Shown: positions 5,519 through 5,528 of the stretch, piece by piece | Position numbering within the stretch: the first letter of the stretch is position 1 | Layout: each line of letters starts with the position of its first letter | Assembly: GCA_964523945.1 (NCBI GenBank) | Contig: CAZGBU010000124.1 | Span: forward strand, 1-5,528 | Length of the DNA: 5,528 bases | DNA from: CAKTOF01 sp964523945 | GTDB lineage: Bacteria > Bacillota > Clostridia > Oscillospirales > Oscillospiraceae | Direction: 5' to 3' | Notes under the pieces: model-generated | Database searches by the model: none | The model's input: only the letters and a program-made list of their open reading frames with translations | Told to the model about the DNA's origin: nothing | Program-made: the position numbers and the translations under genes

Positions 5519-5528
5519 AAGTGTAATA

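Noticed and set aside
1..5528. tRNA, rRNA, CRISPR array, insertion sequence ends, phage genes
   Set aside because: I saw no regularly spaced direct repeats, transposase-like ORF, cloverleaf structure or rRNA-like sequence on either strand.

Overview
The window looks like chromosomal sequence from a GC-rich anaerobic Firmicute, most likely a clostridial gut-type organism of the Oscillospiraceae sort. This rests on strong AGGAGG-type ribosome binding sites before every gene, a Clostridia-style lipoprotein signal peptide (MKKL...VLAAC), G/C-rich third codon positions, and a mix of MaoC-like, flavodoxin-like and solute-binding proteins. It is inferred from style, not from a marker gene. The sequence contains a run of exactly 100 N (2698-2797), which looks like a scaffold placeholder, so the two halves may be separated by an unknown distance.

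Almost everything is transcribed on the minus strand, so the gene order reads from right to left. At the right edge, a promoter bracketed by an 8-bp inverted repeat (5481-5516) drives a 305-residue flavodoxin-fold protein (4521-5438). After 30 nt comes a 556-residue family 5 solute-binding lipoprotein (2820-4490). Beyond the N gap a 444-residue double hot-dog (MaoC/FAS1-like dehydratase) protein (1291-2625) has its own candidate promoter and is closed by a clear intrinsic terminator (1243-1273).

A second short minus-strand unit follows. A consensus-like promoter (1145-1172) precedes a 40-codon GTG-start ORF with a perfect Shine-Dalgarno sequence (914-1036) and, 23 nt later, a 266-residue membrane-anchored protein of unknown function (90-890). 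A strong palindromic, probably bidirectional terminator (49-78) separates it from the last few codons of a plus-strand gene entering from the left edge.

In working terms, the right-hand unit pairs an extracellular solute receptor with an FMN-type redox protein and, across the gap, a hydratase-fold enzyme likely to act on an acyl-CoA or similar thioester. That suggests uptake and reductive or dehydrative processing of a small organic substrate. The substrate cannot be read from the sequence, and no permease, ATPase, acyl-CoA ligase or CoA-transferase is visible; the gap or the flanks could hold them. The left-hand unit is an unrecognised envelope-associated gene pair. I found no mobile elements, CRISPR arrays, tRNA or rRNA genes.
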